Source: Streptacidiphilus pinicola
GTDB taxonomy: Bacteria; Actinomycetota; Actinomycetes; Streptomycetales; Streptomycetaceae
Length of the DNA: 47,594 nucleotides
Direction: 5' to 3'
Assembly (NCBI RefSeq): GCF_003258295.1
Contig: NZ_QKYN01000041.1
Span: 1-47,594, forward strand
The position numbers were made by a program, and so were the translations under genes. Shown here piece after piece: positions 45,458-47,594 of the stretch. How positions within the stretch are numbered: position 1 is the stretch's first letter; each line of letters begins with the position of its first letter. The notes under the pieces are model-generated. The model searched no databases and was not told the DNA's origin. It worked only from the letters and a program-made list of their open reading frames with translations.

Positions 45458-47389
45458 ATGCCTGTCGAGTCGGTCTTCCCGCGCCTGGAGGCCCTCCTCC
45501 CGCACGTCCAGAAGCCGATCCAGTACGTCGGCGGCGAGCTCAACTCGACCGTCAAGGACTGGGACGCCTCCGATGTCCGCTGGGCCCTCATGTACCCGGA
45601 CGCGTACGAGGTCGGTCTCCCGAACCAAGGCGTCATGATCCTGTACGAGGTCCTCAACGAGCGCGAGGGTGTGCTGGCCGAGCGCACCTACAGCGTCTGG
45701 CCCGACCTCGAGGCGCTGATGCGCGAGCACGGCGTCCCGCAGTTCACGGTCGACGCCCACCGTCCGGTCAAGGCCTTCGACGTGTTCGGCCTGAGCTTCT
45801 CCACGGAGCTCGGCTACACGAACATGCTCACCGCCCTCGACCTGGCCGGCATTCCGCTGCTCGCGGCCGACCGTACCGAGGACGACCCGATCGTCCTGGC
45901 CGGCGGCCACGCCGCGTTCAACCCGGAGCCGATCGCGGACTTCCTCGACGCCGCCGTCGTCGGCGACGGCGAGCAGGCCGTCCTCGACATCACGGACATC
46001 ATCCGCGCCTGGAAGGCGGAGGAGGGCCGCCCCGGCGGCCGGGACGAGCTGCTGCTGCGCCTGGCGCGCACCGGCAACGTCTACGTCCCGCGCTACTACG
46101 ACGTCGAGTACCTGGCCGACGGCCGCATCGCCCGCGTGGTGCCGAACCGTCCGGGCGTGCCGTGGCGCGTGTCCAAGCACACCGTGATGGACCTCGACGA
46201 GTGGCCCTACCCGAAGCAGCCGCTGGTGCCGCTGGCGGAGACGGTCCACGAGCGCATGTCGGTGGAGATCTTCCGCGGCTGCACCCGCGGCTGCCGCTTC
46301 TGCCAGGCGGGCATGATCACCCGCCCGGTCCGCGAGCGCTCCATCACCGGCATCGGCGAGATGGTCGAGCGGGGCCTGAAGGCCACCGGCTTCGAGGAGG
46401 TCGGCCTGCTCTCGCTCTCCTCAGCCGACCACACCGAGATCGGCGACATCGCCAAGGGCCTGGCCGACCGGTACGAGGAGGACAAGGTCGGCCTCTCGCT
46501 GCCGTCCACCCGTGTCGACGCGTTCAACATCGACCTCGCCAACGAGCTCTCCCGCAACGGCCGCCGCTCGGGCCTGACCTTCGCCCCCGAGGGCGGCAGC
46601 GAGCGCCTGCGCAAGGTGATCAACAAGATGGTGTCCGAGGAGGACCTCATCCGCACGGTCGCCACCGCGTACGGCAACGGCTGGCGCCAGGTGAAGCTGT
46701 ACTTCATGGCCGGTCTGCCCACGGAGACCGACGAGGACGTGATGCAGATCGCCGAGATGGCGAAGAACGTCATCGCCAAGGGCCGCGAGGTCACCGGCAC
46801 CAACGACATCCGCTGCACGGTCTCCATCGGCGGCTTCGTGCCCAAGCCGCACACGCCGTTCCAGTGGGCGCCGCAGCTGGGCGTCGAGGAGACCGACGCG
46901 CGCCTGCTCAAGCTCCGCGACGCGATCCGCGGCGACCGCAAGTACGGCCGCAACATCGGCTACCGCTACCACGACGGCAAGCCCGGCCTCATCGAGGGCC
47001 TCCTCTCCCGCGGCGACCGCCGCGTCGGCGCGGTCATCCGCGCCGTCTACGAGGACGGCGGCCGCTTCGACGGCTGGCGCGAGCACTTCTCCTACGACCG
47101 CTGGATCCGCTGCGCCGAGACCGCCCTCGCCGGCACCGGCGTGGACGTGGCCTGGTACACCACCCGCGAGCGCCAGTACGAGGAGGTCCTCCCCTGGGAC
47201 CACCTGGACTCCGGCCTCGACAAGGACTGGCTCTGGGAGGACTGGCAGGACGCCCTCGAAGAGGTCGAGGTCGACGACTGCCGCTGGACCCCGTGCTTCG
47301 ACTGCGGGGTGTGTCCTCAGCTCGACACGCAGATTCAGATCGGCCCCACGGGCAAGAAGCTGCTGCCGCTGACGGTCGTCAACCAGTAG
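45458..47389 (+). CDS. Radical SAM protein of the TIGR03960 type (B12-binding-like N-terminus)
   Basis: 643 residues from ATG 45458 (MPVESVFPRLEALLPHVQKP), the usual family start; the in-frame ATG 45341 overlaps the deaminase start. The N-terminal half resembles a cobalamin-binding domain (LMYPDAYEVGLPNQG, VFGLSFSTELGYTN, VLAGGHAAFNPEPIADF). The [4Fe-4S] site is Cys275, Cys279 and Cys282 in RGCTRGCRFCQAG. GGSERLRKVINK and KLYFMAGLPTETDEDV belong to the SAM barrel. A C-terminal cluster CRWTPCFDCGVC may hold another metal centre. The reaction is unknown. In actinobacteria this gene normally precedes a TIGR03936 partner and ribonuclease E/G; here a hydrolase in the opposite direction follows. 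No Shine-Dalgarno is seen. Confidence 0.92.
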   Translation: MPVESVFPRLEALLPHVQKPIQYVGGELNSTVKDWDASDVRWALMYPDAYEVGLPNQGVMILYEVLNEREGVLAERTYSVWPDLEALMREHGVPQFTVDAHRPVKAFDVFGLSFSTELGYTNMLTALDLAGIPLLAADRTEDDPIVLAGGHAAFNPEPIADFLDAAVVGDGEQAVLDITDIIRAWKAEEGRPGGRDELLLRLARTGNVYVPRYYDVEYLADGRIARVVPNRPGVPWRVSKHTVMDLDEWPYPKQPLVPLAETVHERMSVEIFRGCTRGCRFCQAGMITRPVRERSITGIGEMVERGLKATGFEEVGLLSLSSADHTEIGDIAKGLADRYEEDKVGLSLPSTRVDAFNIDLANELSRNGRRSGLTFAPEGGSERLRKVINKMVSEEDLIRTVATAYGNGWRQVKLYFMAGLPTETDEDVMQIAEMAKNVIAKGREVTGTNDIRCTVSIGGFVPKPHTPFQWAPQLGVEETDARLLKLRDAIRGDRKYGRNIGYRYHDGKPGLIEGLLSRGDRRVGAVIRAVYEDGGRFDGWREHFSYDRWIRCAETALAGTGVDVAWYTTRERQYEEVLPWDHLDSGLDKDWLWEDWQDALEEVEVDDCRWTPCFDCGVCPQLDTQIQIGPTGKKLLPLTVVNQ

Positions 47390-47405
47390 CGCGCGTCGCA
47401 CGCAC

Positions 47406-47437
47406 AGGGCGGCCCGGTCATCCGACCGGGCCGCCCT
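47406..47437. terminator. Bidirectional hairpin terminator
   Basis: Perfect 13-bp stem AGGGCGGCCCGGT with loop CATCCG, followed by TTTCG on the plus strand. It separates the radical SAM gene from the convergent partial gene. Confidence 0.85.
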
Positions 47438-47446
47438 TTCGTGTGC

Positions 47447-47594
47447 TCAGGGCAGTTGACTGAGTGTCATCGCGGACGGGGGTTGGGCGGGGGTGCCGGT
47501 GCAGGACCAGTCGCCGGAGGGTTGGGCGGAGATGTCGGCGAGGCACTGGCCGAGGGCCTGTTGGCCGTAGGCGTTGGGGTGGAAGGACTCCTGC
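47447..47594 (-). CDS. C-terminal fragment of a probable secreted SGNH/GDSL hydrolase, cut by the window end
   Basis: The minus strand from the window edge reads QESFHPNAYGQQALGQCLAD and then a Trp/Cys-containing tail ending in TGA (complement of 47447-47449). SFHPNAYGQ is block V of SGNH hydrolases, with the catalytic His (usually DxxHPN). The following Cys is common in secreted streptomycete esterases with disulfides. Only about 48 residues are available, so esterase or lipase activity is an inference from this one block. The gene lies where TIGR03936/rne would be expected downstream of the radical SAM gene, so conserved order breaks here. Confidence 0.6.
   Translation of the reverse strand, partial: QESFHPNAYGQQALGQCLADISAQPSGDWSCTGTPAQPPSAMTLSQLP

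Overview
The window is high-G+C DNA from an actinomycete, most likely a Streptomycetaceae member (Streptomyces, Kitasatospora or Streptacidiphilus type). The evidence is strong G/C bias at third codon positions, many GTG starts, a mycothiol-dependent-nitroreductase relative, a ClpP1/ClpP2 pair behind a ClgR-type operator, and a complete mreBCD-PBP2-RodA cluster next to ndk and folC. The gene order pepN, Rv2466c-like, rpiB, nei, tig, clpP1, clpP2, clpX, valS, folC, DUF4233, ndk matches, with interruptions, the Rv2467 to Rv2445c region of Mycobacterium tuberculosis as I recall it. This backbone is therefore ancient and vertically inherited. Genus is not decidable by eye.

Region by region. 1-2070: the 3' part of malQ, a small frame-broken ORF and a secreted ricin-type lectin. 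2079-15816: two full-length aminopeptidase N paralogues on the minus strand. Between them lies an accessory block: a WxG-type large protein with two orphan partners, an alpha/beta hydrolase, a Trp-less WXG100-like protein with a long WXG100 partner, a mycosin-like subtilase, and a convergent membrane-anchored beta-propeller protein. No EccB/C/D/E core secretion gene is visible. 16002-24471: backbone genes (DsbA-fold reductase, amino-acid permease, BioY, RpiB, Nei glycosylase) mixed with accessory material. That material comprises a deletion-fused remnant of a two-component system, small membrane proteins and a SpoIIE-type phosphatase. The stretch ends with tRNA-Gly(UCC), and tRNA-Pro(UGG) follows divergently.

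24933-33038: protein quality control (trigger factor, ClpP1P2, ClpX), then a membrane-anchored cyclophilin and valyl-tRNA synthetase. 33141-35410: folate polyglutamylation, a small membrane protein and Ndk. 35706-41903: the rod-shape or spore-wall module mreB-mreC-mreD-mrdA-rodA, tightly packed and in parts overlapping. 41980-47594: a TPR glycosyltransferase whose start codon sits inside a large stem-loop, a secreted collagen-like protein, adenine/adenosine deaminase, a TIGR03960-like radical SAM protein and the 3' end of a probable SGNH hydrolase.

Convergent gene pairs are usually separated by long perfect hairpins, read as bidirectional terminators. Several genes (rpiB, valS, folC, DUF4233, perhaps the 7132 hydrolase) have a TAnnnT-like -10 box 6-7 bases before the start codon and no Shine-Dalgarno sequence, so leaderless mRNAs are likely. 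No gene-free stretch exceeds about 300 bases. No CRISPR array, integrase or insertion sequence was seen.
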